Below are positions 34,201-45,900 of a stretch of DNA of 64,000 nt, one piece after another. The DNA is from Pollenia angustigena (taxonomy: Eukaryota > Arthropoda > Insecta > Diptera > Polleniidae). A program made the translations under genes and the position numbers. A model generated the notes under the pieces. The model saw nothing but the letters and a program-made list of their open reading frames with translations. It ran no database searches and was not told the origin of the DNA. Each line of letters begins with the position of its first letter. The first letter of the stretch is position 1. The DNA lies in assembly GCA_930367215.1 (NCBI GenBank), contig OV884056.1:196085310-196149309 (forward strand), in the 5' to 3' direction.

Positions 34201-35599
34201 CCCATTAAGGCCCTGCGTTGCGTTTTCGCAACGTTCACTTTAACCTCCCCTCATTGTTCTTACGTGATATTGATATAAAGCACAGAGAAATAAAATTTAA
34301 CTTAATATCTAATCGACCTGTTTTTGGATTTGTATCATACATAAGTTTTTTTTTATAAAAATTTTTAATTTAAATTTTTAATTTTTCCTGATTTTTGGGT
34401 ACTTTTGGAAAAACTGAAACTTCTGAAGGAGATAGCTAACATACGAACATTATTATTTCTACTCAAAAATCCAATCATCGTAGACATTTGAGACTTTTTT
34501 TATGATTGGATACAACCGTGATGCGAAAACGCAACAGTGGGCCTAAACCATATACAAATTACATAAAATTATCAAATAAAATATATTATACAATCACTTG
34601 CTATTTAAATAAAACATGTATACATGTAAATTATAAGTTGTTGTTATTACGCAGTAGGTAAATTCTCTATGTCAAGTGTGCTATTTTCCTAAAGGGAAGC
34701 GAACTTCCACCAAAGTAGTCCCGAGATAAATCTTTGGGAGAAGAGACCGGTTCTAGTTCTAACAGTTTATATGAATAAGATCTATCACTTTTACATGGGT
34801 TTGTCATTGGTTAATTGACACCATTTGACCAGTCACACATCTATTCTCAATGAACGTGTTAAGTGTAAGTTAGAACAATGTAAGATTATTTCGATAAAAT
34901 GTAGTATGTACCGTAATTCATTACTTTTTTTACCTTCATGTTCTTTATGCACCAGTTAGATGATTAGTTCTCCTTTCACTGGTCATGAGTTCTATCTTTT
35001 TGAACTTGTTCTATTTTCACAAATCAAGGAACAATTGACACAAATTTCCAGCTGAAATAGGATATTTCAGGAGTGGGCATTATATTGAACCTGTGGTAAA
35101 TTATGAACCGATCTTTACGAAAGTTGACAGTGTGATTTCTAGTAATTTAAAACTGTGACAGAACAAAATTTATAACAATAGAATTATTTTTTATGGTTTT
35201 AGGCGTACCAAAGTGTTTTTCAAGAGTGGGTTTTATATGGGTCCTATGCTAAATTATGGACCGATCAATTTACAAATGTGAAAAAAGTGACGTAGCAGTG
35301 CACCCAAAGTGCCGTGGAGCATATCATAATTGAATTAAATATAAAATGTAAATGAATATCTTTTTTAATTTTTTTTCCTGAAGACGTAAATAAAATATTT
35401 TAATTTAAAATGTTTACAAATGCGCTTAATTTGTATATCGTTAAGGCCCAACGTTGCCTTTTTGCAACGGGAGTTATCTGGGCTCCCACGTATCCGATTT
35501 GCCCAAAATATGTTTTCTTTCATATTTAAGTATAAACAATTAAATTGTAAAAGTTTCATCATTATAGCTCAATGGGATCATGGTTCGGGCCTTAATGGG
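34201..35599. mobile_element. piggyBac-like non-autonomous element
   Basis: Inverted ends CCCATTAAGGCCC / GGGCCTTAATGGG, flanked by TTAA on both sides (34197-34200 and 35600-35603), the piggyBac target. The left sub-terminal CGTTGCGTTTTCGCAACG is palindromic and recurs inverted at ~34518-34548 with GTGGGCCTAAA. A related TTGCCTTTTTGCAACG lies near the right end. No transposase reading frame recognised in 1.4 kb. Confidence 0.8.
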
Positions 35600-37287
35600 T
35601 TAAGATAAAATTGTTGCCGAGTTTCGGATTTTTTTTAAACTGAATATGGTTAACCGTTTTTAAGTTATTACAATATATGTAGTGAAAGTGCCTTTATTTT
35701 AAACATGACGGTATATCTCGAAAACTAAAGCTGATAGAGAAAAATGGAGACTACATTTGAAATCAGCGACCTCAAATGAGTAAAAGTAGTAGCATTCTTA
35801 AAAAAAAATTGTTTATTAAAATTCAAATTCGGATGTTTTTACTAAATATGCCATTATTTCTTAATTTTTTGTCCGAAGATAACAATTTTAGGCTTACTAC
35901 GTTTTAAATCAAAATGTTAAAAAAGAATTTTAAAATTTTTTTATTGCCTTACTGGAGCGAATTAAAATGGTGAATTTTGAAAAAACATAAAAAAATCACT
36001 TTTTTCAAGTTTAAAGCCCTGTAACTCAGTTAATTTTTATCCGATCGAAACAGTTTGGATGTGTTCTGAAAGAGAAAAGAGATATATGCAAAATTAAGTC
36101 TTATACAATTCAGTTGAATAGCTCTCGAGATTTTTCGAAATACCTAAGACAACTGCAGAAAAACACGATTTTTGCGTATATCTTGAAAACGCTTCTTAAG
36201 AAAAATAAATGAATGCCATATTCGTGTTCAGCAGCACCAATAAAGCTTAAAAAATAACTAATTTTTGAGGTTAATTTTTTTGTGGCATCAGGGGTTATCA
36301 GGGATGTTCTGGAAATCGAAAACGCAAGAATTTTGTTTTTAATACACTTTTAATCTAATTTTTATAATCTTTGTTATAAAATTCTGTTTAATAGAGAAAT
36401 CTTTCTATTAAATTGATCATAAAATTATTTTATTACAGAAATCTTATTGAAAAACGGCATTTAAAAGTTTTGCCAAACTGATCAATTTGTTGGTCAAATT
36501 GATATTTTAGTATCACAGCAGTCAAATTTTTACTTTTATTTTTGACTGAAAGTCAAATTTTAGTTTTTATTTTTGACTGAAAAAAATAATGGTAATGGTA
36601 AATTATTGTCTCAATTAACGAATACATATTTCCCCAAGATGTAATTAGGGTTTACGACTCAATGCCCCCACCATCCTATTTTCTAGTGGCGTTTACTAAG
36701 TGGAATTTTTATTCCATGATCATTAAGAAGGCCGACATTAATTTTACTTCTTCATATTATTAGATATAACATGAATTGAATAAATGGCATATCGTCGGCT
36801 TATGGCTAATAAATCACAGATCTAAACCATCTGTGAACTTAACTTAAATTTATATGTTAAACTCAACAACGCCCAATTTTATGCGTTTAAAGATGGTTTA
36901 TATTTCTAGTGATTTATAGATTTGTTGGTTTAAAAACATTTTAAACTAAAAATAGAGCTTAACTTGCTCTGTTTTTTTAGCCCTTAGAGTGTAAACCAGC
37001 TAAATGTACTTTTTAAGTAAATTGAGATTTTAATGCCGTATGGTAGAGAAAGATGTGCCTCGTCGTCCAGCATCTAGGTTTTCTTCAATTTGAGTCCTGA
37101 AGTGTGTCAAATCAACAATATTTTTGGTTTTCCTATCAAGCAGCAAATAGGAAATGTACAAAGTTTTTTGTCTCTCCTGTAAAATTTGGTAAAAGGAAGT
37201 TAGCAGGTTTACACTCTAAGCGGACGATATGGGTAATTCCACGTCTAATTTGGTGAGGAGGTTTCTTTTATCCTATAAGGAACATAT

Positions 37288-37521
37288 TGGTATTTCCACA
37301 GAAATGTCTACTTTTTGTCACGTAACGTCACCAACCATTTTTAATCGTTTCTCAAAGAATAATGAAAATACTATTTACTTTTTTTGCATTTGGGTGTAGA
37401 GCGCAACTAGGTTTTCATTTAGTGAAAGAGAGGAAAAATTTGAACAACGTGATTCTAAAATACAAGAATAATTGCTAGGTGACGTGACGTGACAAAAAGA
37501 GAGATTTTCTGTGGAAGTGCC
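37288..37521. mobile_element. MITE, GGGCATTTCC family, copy 1
   Basis: Left TTTCCACAGAAATG..TTTTTGTCACGTAACGTCACC pairs with right GGTGACGTGACGTGACAAAA..TTTTCTGTGGAA, arms of ~45 bp. CATAT flanks both sides (37283-37287, 37522-37526), a candidate duplication. Related ends at 39569 and 39925-40157. Confidence 0.7.
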
Positions 37522-37639
37522 CATATATAAACGAAAAAAATTTCAAAATTTTTTTTTCAAAAGTTATGTCATATTCAAAATGACATAATTTCGCCGAATT
37601 AGCCGAATGTGTTAAGATTATTTCTTCAATATCTCGAAA

Positions 37640-38677
37640 CAGGGTTACAGTTGGAAATTATCGAAAAGGGTCACAAAAAGGGGATTTTCCAGAAAAAGGG
37701 GTCAAAAAAAGGGTATTTCAATAAAAAAAGGGTCAAGTTTTTTATAAGCAGTATTTCCCATTTAAATGAACATAATAAGACCAAGTTTTTTATAAGCAAA
37801 CAAAAAATAATATATCAGGTAGGAAGAGCTCAAAAAACTTAATTTTTTTATGGAATGCTCTGTCCTGTTTTTAACACCTGACAAAAAGTTTATTCTTTAT
37901 CATTATAGCTAATTTTTTAATACTTTTTATGTAATTTTCCGATTTAGCGATGTCAAATAAATTTTAGTGTTTGTTTTAAATTTTGCAATCGTTCGCGAAT
38001 TGTAACCATTTTCTCGATTAAAGCGATTTTTTCCTGTAAGTGTCAGATTTTTTTTTAAGCTTTTACGATTTTAAATAAATATTAGACTTTGCTATCATAC
38101 CGCTGTTACCAAATATTTGGGAATTTCCGCTAATTTAGCAATTTTTACCTCTTGTTTTCATTCCTGTTAGGGAACTCTCAACACTGTCGATTCAAAAGGG
38201 GGCGAAAAGTTCAATACCTTTTGCCATTATTAAGGGCGAATTTTTTTTGAATAAAACAGGCTACTCTTTAAGAGAGCAAAACACCAAATTGCATTTTATT
38301 AATAAAATGTCAAATTTTTGTTTTGAAAAGAAACCATCGTAAAAAATAACAATTATGTATATGAGTTATGTTTGCTTTAAGGGAAATTGTAATTTACTAT
38401 CAAAAATCAAGGAGAAGAAAGCATGGAATTTAAAGTTTATATTTTGAGTCTGTTCCATATCAAGCAATGTTTATTTCGAAAACATTTGTTTAGCACTTCT
38501 GTTCCGCAGTGTTGACAAAAAACAAAATATGAGAGATATTTCCAAAAAAGGGTCAAAAAGTGTCACAAAATAGGTGATAATGATACCAAAGTATAATTTA
38601 AAAGAAGGGTCATAAAAGGTATCAACACCGTAGAAAAAGGGTCAAATTGATACTTTAGTATCACAACGGTAACGCTG
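37640..38677. mobile_element. hAT-type element with TCTCGAAA duplication
   Basis: Ends CAGGGTTACAGTTG and, inverted, CAACGGTAACGCTG. Exact 8-bp duplication TCTCGAAA (37632-37639 and 38678-38685). Sub-terminal AAAAAGGGTCA repeats near both ends (37660-37735 and 38545-38650). 1,038 bp, no transposase recognised. Confidence 0.88.
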
Positions 38678-39568
38678 TCTCGAAAACAACTTTACATACG
38701 AAGATGGTTTGAATGTCATTTTAAAGAGAATACTTGGGGCTACAAAAAATATATTGAAAAAAATGTTAAATGTAATATCTGCAAATTATTAAATTTTAAA
38801 AACGGACTAATTCAAAACCCTATTTTTTTATTTGACTGATTTTTTTTATATAATACCTCAAACTGTTCCTTAAAAATCCTGAAACTTTGAAGGAGGTGGT
38901 TTTTTAAGATATGAGTTTTTTCTTTCTCAACCTTTAAAAATAATCTTAAAATAGAATTTTAATATTGTAATTTTGAGCACTATGCTAGTTCCAAAAAACA
39001 GACAAGCCAGGCACCTGGCATTTTAACCTAATTGGGGCACGCTGAATCCAGTGGTGCTAATTTTTTTTTTAAGGTTAGCCCTTGTTTTCAAGATATACCG
39101 CGTAACTAAAAAACGGTTTAGTTTATTGAAATTACTAAAAAAAAATCCGAAATTTAAATTTTTTTTTCGTTCATATATGTTCCTTATAGGATAAAAGGAA
39201 CCTTCTAAGCAAATTTCATTAAAATCGGAAGGGGTCGGGTCCCACTCTTGGTCGATTTGACATGGAATAACTCATATATCAATAAAATGAAGAGGTAAAA
39301 TTAATATATGTGGCCTTCTTAGTGATCATGGGGTGAGTGAAGAAGAAAGATGGTATGGGTTTCGAAACCTTATTTGGATTTTTTATAATTTTATTGTCAA
39401 AATTTACGAATACATATTTCCCCAAGTCAAATTCTAACTTTTAGTTTTTACTGAAAAAATATCGGTCAAAAAATAACAGTTATTTTTCGGCCAAAAACAT
39501 ACTGGTTATATTAATTTTTTGACTTTTTTGAAAAAAGTCATAACAGTTACGGTCCCTGCTCTGTATAT

Positions 39569-39602
39569 GGGCATTTCCATTTTGACGTATCACGACACGT
39601 AC
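39569..39602 (+). mobile_element. MITE end, GGGCATTTCC family, solitary fragment
   Basis: GGGCATTTCCATTTTGACGT then CACGACACG. Only one terminus found. Confidence 0.45.
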
Positions 39603-39924
39603 CACAAAATGTAAAAAAAAGAAATGAAGAAGTCAAATTTGTAAAAAGGGTTTTTATATATACATATAAAGTTATGAAGTAGCACTATATTCAGAAAAAA
39701 AATTACAGCAATCGACGGTAAGGATTTGCAGATATAAGCAAAAATATGCGCTGGCGGGACATTAAAAAAATGGAAGTGGATTTTGACTTGCATTACAAAA
39801 CTTAATAAGCTGCCAATTGAGCAAGATGTTTTGAGAAAAACCTTTTTAGTAAGCTTTGGACTTATATAGATTTATTTTTCAAGCTATTAGAATTAAAAAT
39901 ATTTGCTCGTTTAAAGGCACATAT

Positions 39925-40157
39925 GGGCATTTTGAGCGAAAAGTCTACTTTTTTTTAATGTAACGCCAGAATGCAAATAAGGTTGTATTTTGGGACCATG
40001 TTGTTCAATCGTTATCCCTTTTCTTACTTTTGTAGAGCTAGTTGCCCTTAACACCACAATACAAAAAAGTAAACTATACATATACAATTTTTTGAGAAAT
40101 AATTTAAATTATTTCTGGTGTTACGTTACAAAAAGTAGACTTTTCGCTGGAATTGCC
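39925..40157. mobile_element. MITE, GGGCATTTCC family, copy 2
   Basis: Left GGGCATTTTGAGCGAAAAGT..CTTTTTTTTAATGTAACGCC pairs with right GGTGTTACGTTACAAAAAGT..TTTCGCTGGAATTGCCC, arms of ~45 bp. The same end architecture as copy 1 with a different inner part of the arms. Confidence 0.7.
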
Positions 40158-40994
40158 CAAATCACATAATAATATCGTTAGCTAAATTCCAAAAAGGGGT
40201 TACCAACAAAAAGTTCAAAATCGAGTTTTTGATTGATTATTATAAAGGCCATTAAACTTCATGTCTTGACAAAATTTTACACTTCTACGATCAAAAATTA
40301 AATACAAGTGTGTTTAGTTAATACATACAAAACGACGTAATTACACATTTTTTCTAACAACATATAATGAAATGATTTTGTTTGAATATTGCTTGAAGAA
40401 TTTCATGGATGGCTTATCAATGCATGTTTTTTTGACATGCTTAAAGTTTCAATTTTACAAAGTTTTCTGCTTCTCCTGTAAAATTTTACTTTTGTAAGTT
40501 GCGCCTTTTTGCATTTTAGCTAACGATATGAAAAATTTTCCAATGCAAGTTTAAGGAATTTACAAATAACCTCCTTAATATATAAAAACTGCAAACTACC
40601 ATTAAATCCTTCGTTCATTTGAAAATAATAAAATAAATACATTAATTAAATAGATTTCACTGTCCCAATGAATTCATTGCATATTTTCTATAACATATTT
40701 CAATTAAAATTAGACGACATAAAAGTACATAAAAAAAAAAAAAAAACATTTGGCAAATATATATTATTCTTTTGTAACCTAACTATCACTTTTATTGCTA
40801 AATAATAATCTTATAAAAATGTTTTAAAAAACTTTAATATTTACACAACGGACTATTGACACTATAGCAAATACTAATAACTTCATATTTATAACGAATA
40901 GTTTAATGGCATATTTCTAATATTTCACATAAATTTTTATTAAGAAACAACAAAAAAACCCAAATAAATATTTAAATTTGTTTCTAGCGAACAC

Positions 40995-41025
<31 letters not shown>

Positions 41026-41175
41026 ACAAATCATTTTAAATGATTACCTCGTTATAGTTGGCCGCATAGACAGAAACAAAATGCCAACATTTATTCTTGT
41101 ATTAGATTAGAATAACAAAAAGATACAAAGCATAATAAATACAATATATACTCATACTAACATAATACTAAAATA
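40158..41175. other. AT-rich stretch with poly(A) run
   Basis: Includes a 26-base A run at 40995-41020. No TE ends or domain. Confidence 0.45.
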
Positions 41176-41177
41176 TT

Positions 41178-41530
41178 CCCAGCGGTAAGAAGAATGAGTA
41201 AAGAAGCCTAATAGAAGGCCTTATTTAGCAGATGCAAGCTTTCCTCGCCGTATTGCATACTTATTTATTTTTTACAAAAGTTTTCATTGGGAGCAAGTCC
41301 TTCTACTCTCCCTTTAATAAATACTTCGTTCTCTTCCCAAAGAAGGGAGTAAGGAAGGTTACTAAAAAGAAGGGGGTGGCGAATGTGTACTGAATTTTGG
41401 AAGGTATTTCAAAAAGAAATTTATGCCTTTCAGAAGCCGGGATTTCATACAAATTGAATCTTTACGAAAGGAGTATAGAGGCCTTCAAAAAGGCCTGCCA
41501 CTTGCGTTCCTTTCAATATTTACCGCTGGG
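41178..41530. mobile_element. MITE, CCCAGCGGTAA family, copy 1
   Basis: Ends CCCAGCGGTAA / TTTACCGCTGGG, flanked by TT (41176-41177, 41531-41532). Inside are AGAAGGGAG / CTTCCCAAAGAAG motifs and a GCCTTC..GGCCTGCC block. The second copy at 50745-51145 matches along its length. Confidence 0.85.
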
Positions 41531-41532
41531 TT

Positions 41533-42323
41533 ATCTCCAATAGAAGCTCACACACACAAACACACTCACACCTATAACAAAAAATAAAGCCTACTTTTTT
41601 GGTTTTGGCTGTGATACTACAATAATAATATTTTGGCTAAATGCCAAAACAATTTGTCTCTAACTCTAGATGAGTTAAAAAAAGCAACAAAAAAAAAACA
41701 AAGGGAAAAACTATTCAACAAAAAAAGTTACTCAAATATTACAGTCGAAAAAATCACAAAGCATGACTGGAAATAGAAAACTGCATTTAAAAGTTAATAT
41801 TCGTTTGTATTTAAATGTGTCTGTCGGCAAAAAAATAAAACTAAAATAATAATAAAGAGAAAAAGAAACTTGCAATAAAAAGGAGTAAAGTGTCACAATT
41901 TCTAAAGCCAATATAGTTGTCATACAGGTCACACTTTATCATACATTCAAAGAGACACGCTAACAGATTATCACACATACTCACAGATACAGATCTATAC
42001 AGAAACACATTTTTTACACATACGAGTACATAGTAGAATATAAATAGGCTGATATGTATTTCAATGAAAAAAAAAAATAAATAACTTTTTAAAAAAAAAA
42101 TTTTTTTTTTTTTTTGTTAATATGCGCGACATATGCGAAACGTTGTCATAAGCAATAAAGGAAATATATATTGTGCCTTTATTTAATATAAAAAGTACTA
42201 AAACCATTCACTATAATCTCAAAGATGTAGTAAGGGTATGATTTATATAAGAAATTAGAAAGAAATGCATTTTGTTTAAGATAAAATATTTTCTAGAAAA
42301 TTTATAAAGTTGTTATTCAATTA
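41533..42323. other. AT-rich stretch, nothing recognised
   Basis: A- and T-runs at 42066-42115. No repeat pairing or coding signal. Confidence 0.45.
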
Positions 42324-42325
42324 TA

Positions 42326-42890
42326 ATGGGTGATTTTTTAAGAGCTATAGGAAATTCTTTTTAAAAAAACACATAAAATTCAGAAAAATTAATGAAATCT
42401 TTATTTGAATCGATAGTACGGTCCATATAATTTAATGTTTGAAGATTATTTCATGCAAATGCTGACCGTGACTGCGCCTCAAATGGTCCATCCGCTTAGT
42501 CCAATTTTGGCATACCCTTTCCAACATTTAGGCCGGTATCTCATGAATAAATGCTTCAATGTTGTCTTCCAATGCGTCAATTGAAGCGGGCATGCCTGTT
42601 GAGACATGAGCTTTAACATAGCCCCACAAAAAATAATCTTAAGGCGTTAATACGCACGATCTAGGCGGCCAATTTACCGGTCCCGAACGTGAAATAAAAT
42701 GTTCACCGAACTCGCCTCTCAATAAATCCATTGTTAAGCGTGCTGTGTGGCATGTGGCACCGTCTTGCATTTTAGGCAAAAAAAAGTTGGATTTCATCCC
42801 ACGGTAGCGCTCACCATTCACAGTTACGTTACGATTTGCATCATCTTTGAAGAAGTACGGTCAAATGATGCCACCAGCCTATAGCCTTGC
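42326..42890 (-). mobile_element. Mariner-type transposon, copy 2, 5'-truncated
   Basis: Left end ATGGGTGATTTTTTAAGAGC after TA (42324-42325). The body matches copy 1 (for example CAAATGGTCCATCCGCTTAG in both). The right TIR is missing: the coding sequence stops abruptly at a (TA)-rich stretch near 42895. Confidence 0.88.
42430..42872 (-). pseudogene. Mariner-family transposase C-terminal remnant
   Basis: Reads PYFFKDDANRNVTVNGERYR, then DGATCHTARLTMDLL and FISRSGPVNWPPRS, the second-aspartate region and following block of mariner-type transposases. Compared with copy 1 about nine codons before DGATCH are missing, and the frame ends at a TAA at 42639 just after the conserved block. The remaining C-terminus is out of frame. 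Copy 1 has lost the upstream half of this segment, so the two deletions are complementary. Inactive. Confidence 0.85.
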
Positions 42891-42976
42891 CCAGCCTATA
42901 TATATATATCATTAGTTAGTTTGAAGATGTTTCTTGAACTGTACTAAAGCAATTTAGTTAATTTTCTAAATTTATT

Positions 42977-45900
42977 CAAATATACCTCATTGCTTTCCAA
43001 CGGAAGGCTAAGGTAAAATGTAAATAGAAAATACAATGTAATAGTCTGGTAGTGTATAAAGTCATTTCTGAAAAATTGTAGGAATAGAACTATTACAAAA
43101 AAGCTTTATAAAATACATAACTGAAATTTAGCTCATAGAATAAATTCGAAAAATGAAAAATGTTGAATATAATATAAAGTTACCTTCGGAAGGAAATAAT
43201 TCCCATTTTCTATTTGTTAAAATAGTTGAGTTAAATACATTCAATTTATAAAGTAACACTATCCAGTGAGACACAAAGAATGCTGACGACGGCCGTAGCG
43301 GGCCAGAAAATGCATTACATTCTGCTGGTGTCTAATAATTGTAAATTTTTCTGTACATTCAATATACCTCATTGCTTTCCAACGGAAGGCTAAGGTAAAA
43401 TGTAAATAGAAAATACAATATAATAGTGTGGTAGTGTATAAAGTCATTTCTGAAAAATTGTAGGAATAGAACTATTACAAAAAAGCTTTATAAAATACAT
43501 AACTGAAATTTAGCTCATAGAATAAATTCGAAAAATGAAAAATGTTGAATATAATATAAAGTTACCTTCGGAAGGAAATAATTCCCAGTTTCTATTTGTT
43601 AAAATAGTTGAGTTAAATACATTCAATTTATAAAGTAACACTATCCAGTGAGACACAAAGAATGCTGACGACGGCCGTAGCGGGCCAGAAAATGCATTAC
43701 ATTCTGCTGGTGTCTAATAATTGTAAATTTTTCTGTACATTCAATATACCTCATTGCTTTCCAACGGAAGGCTTAGGTAAAATGTAAATAGAAAATACAA
43801 TATAATAGTCTGGTAGTGTATAAAGTCATTTCTGAAAAATTGTAGGAATAGAACTATTACAAAAAAGCTTTATAAAATACATAACTGAAATTTAGCTCAT
43901 AGAATAAATTCGAAAAATGAAAAATGTTGAATATAATATAAAGTTACCTTCGGAAGGAAATAATTCCCAGTTTCTATTTGTTAAAATAGTTGAGTTAAAT
44001 ACATTCAATTTATAAAGTAACACTATCCAGTGAGACACAAAGAATGCTGACGACGGCCGTAGCGGGCCAGAAAATGCATTACATTCTGCTGGTGTCTAAT
44101 AATTGTAAATTTTTCTGTACATTCAATATACCTCATTGCTTTCCAACGGAAGGCTAAGGTAAAATGTAAATATAAAATACAATATAATAGTCTGGTAGTG
44201 TATAAAGTCATTTCTGAAAAATTGTAGGAATAGAACTATTACAAAAAAGCTTTATAAAATACATAACTGAAATTTAGCTCATAGAATAAATTCGAAAAAT
44301 GAAAAATGTTGAATATAATATAAAGTTACCTTCGGAAGGAAATAATTCCCATTTTCTATTTGTTAAAATAGTTGAGTTAAATACATTCAATTTATAAAGT
44401 AACACTATCCAGTGAGACACAAAGAATGCTGACGACGGCCGTAGCGGGCCAGAAAATGCATTACATTCTGCTGGTGTCTAATAATTGTAAATTTTTCTGT
44501 ACATTCAATATACCTCATTGCTTTCCAACGGAAGGCTAAGGTAAAATGTAAATATAAAATACAATATAATAGTCTGGTAGTGTATAAAGTCATTTCTGAA
44601 AAATTGTAGGAATAGAACTATTACAAAAAAGCTTTATAAAATACATAACTGAAATTTAGCTCATAGAATAAATTCGAAAAATGAAAAATGTTGAATATAA
44701 TATAAAGTTACCTTCGGAAGGAAATAATTCCCATTTTCTATTTGTTAAAATAGTTGAGTTAAATACATTCAATTTATAAAGTAACACTATCCAGTGAGAC
44801 ACAAAGAATGCTGACGACGGCCGTAGCGGGCCAGAAAATGCATTACATTCTGCTGGTGTCTAATAATTGTAAATTTTTCTGTACATTCAATATACCTCAT
44901 TGCTTTGCAACGGAAGGCTAAGGTAAAATGTTAATAGAAAATACAATATAATAGTCTGGTAGTGTATAAAGTCATTTCTGAAAAATTGTAGGAATAGAAC
45001 TATTACAAAAAAGCTTTATAAAATACATAACTGAAATTTAGCTCATAGAATAAATTCGAAAAATGAAAAATGTTGAATATAATATAAAGTTACCTTCGGA
45101 AGAAAATAATTCCCAGTTTCTATTTGTTAAAATAGTTGAGTTAAATACATTCAATTTATAAAGTAACACTATCCAGTGAGACACAAAGAATGCTGACGAC
45201 GGCCGTAGCGGGCCAGAAAATGCATTACATTCTGCTGGTGTCTAATAATTGTAAATTTTTCTGTACATTCAATATACCTCATTGCTTTCCAACGGAAGGC
45301 GAAGGTAAAATGTAAATAGAAAATACAATATAATAGTCTGGTAGTGTATAAAGTCATTTCTGAAAAATTGTAGGAATAGAACTATTACAAAAAAGCTTTA
45401 TAAAATACATAACTGAAATTTAGCTCATAGAATAAATTCGAAAAATGAAAAATGTTGAATATAATATAAAGTTACCTTCGGAAGGAAATAATTCCCAGTT
45501 TCTATTTGCTAAAATAGTTGAGTTAAATACATTCAATTTATAAAGTAACACTATCCAGTGAGACACAAAGAATGCTGACGACGGCCGTAGCGGGCCAGAA
45601 AATGCATTACATTCTGCTGGTGTCTAATAATTGTAAATTTTTCTGTACATTCAATATACCTCATTGCTTTCCAACGGAAGGCTAAGGTAAAATGTAAATA
45701 GAAAATACAATATAATAGTCTGGTAGTGTATAAAGTCATTTCTGAAAAATTGTAGGAATAGAACTATTACAAAAAAGCTTTATAAAATACATAACTGAAA
45801 TTTAGCTCATAGAATAAATTCGAAAAATGAAAAATGTTGAATATAATATAAAGTTACCTTCGGAAGGAAATAATTCCCAGTTTCTATTTGTTAAAATAGT

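Larger units (their letters stand above)
35604..39430. repeat. Mosaic of decayed inverted repeats
   Basis: Several modules occur twice in opposite orientation: 36713-36750 with 39292-39332 (ATGATCAyTAAGAAGGCC..TTAATTTTAC), 37240-37285 with 39178-39220 (CCTTTTATCCTATAAGGAAC), and ~35625-35720 with ~39090-39155 (GGTATATCT and TTTCGGATTTTTTTT). GAATACATATTTCCCCAAG occurs directly at 36620 and 39408. This suggests one or two long-TIR elements of 2.6-3.8 kb, now interrupted by a hAT and a MITE. No coding domain seen. Confidence 0.55.
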
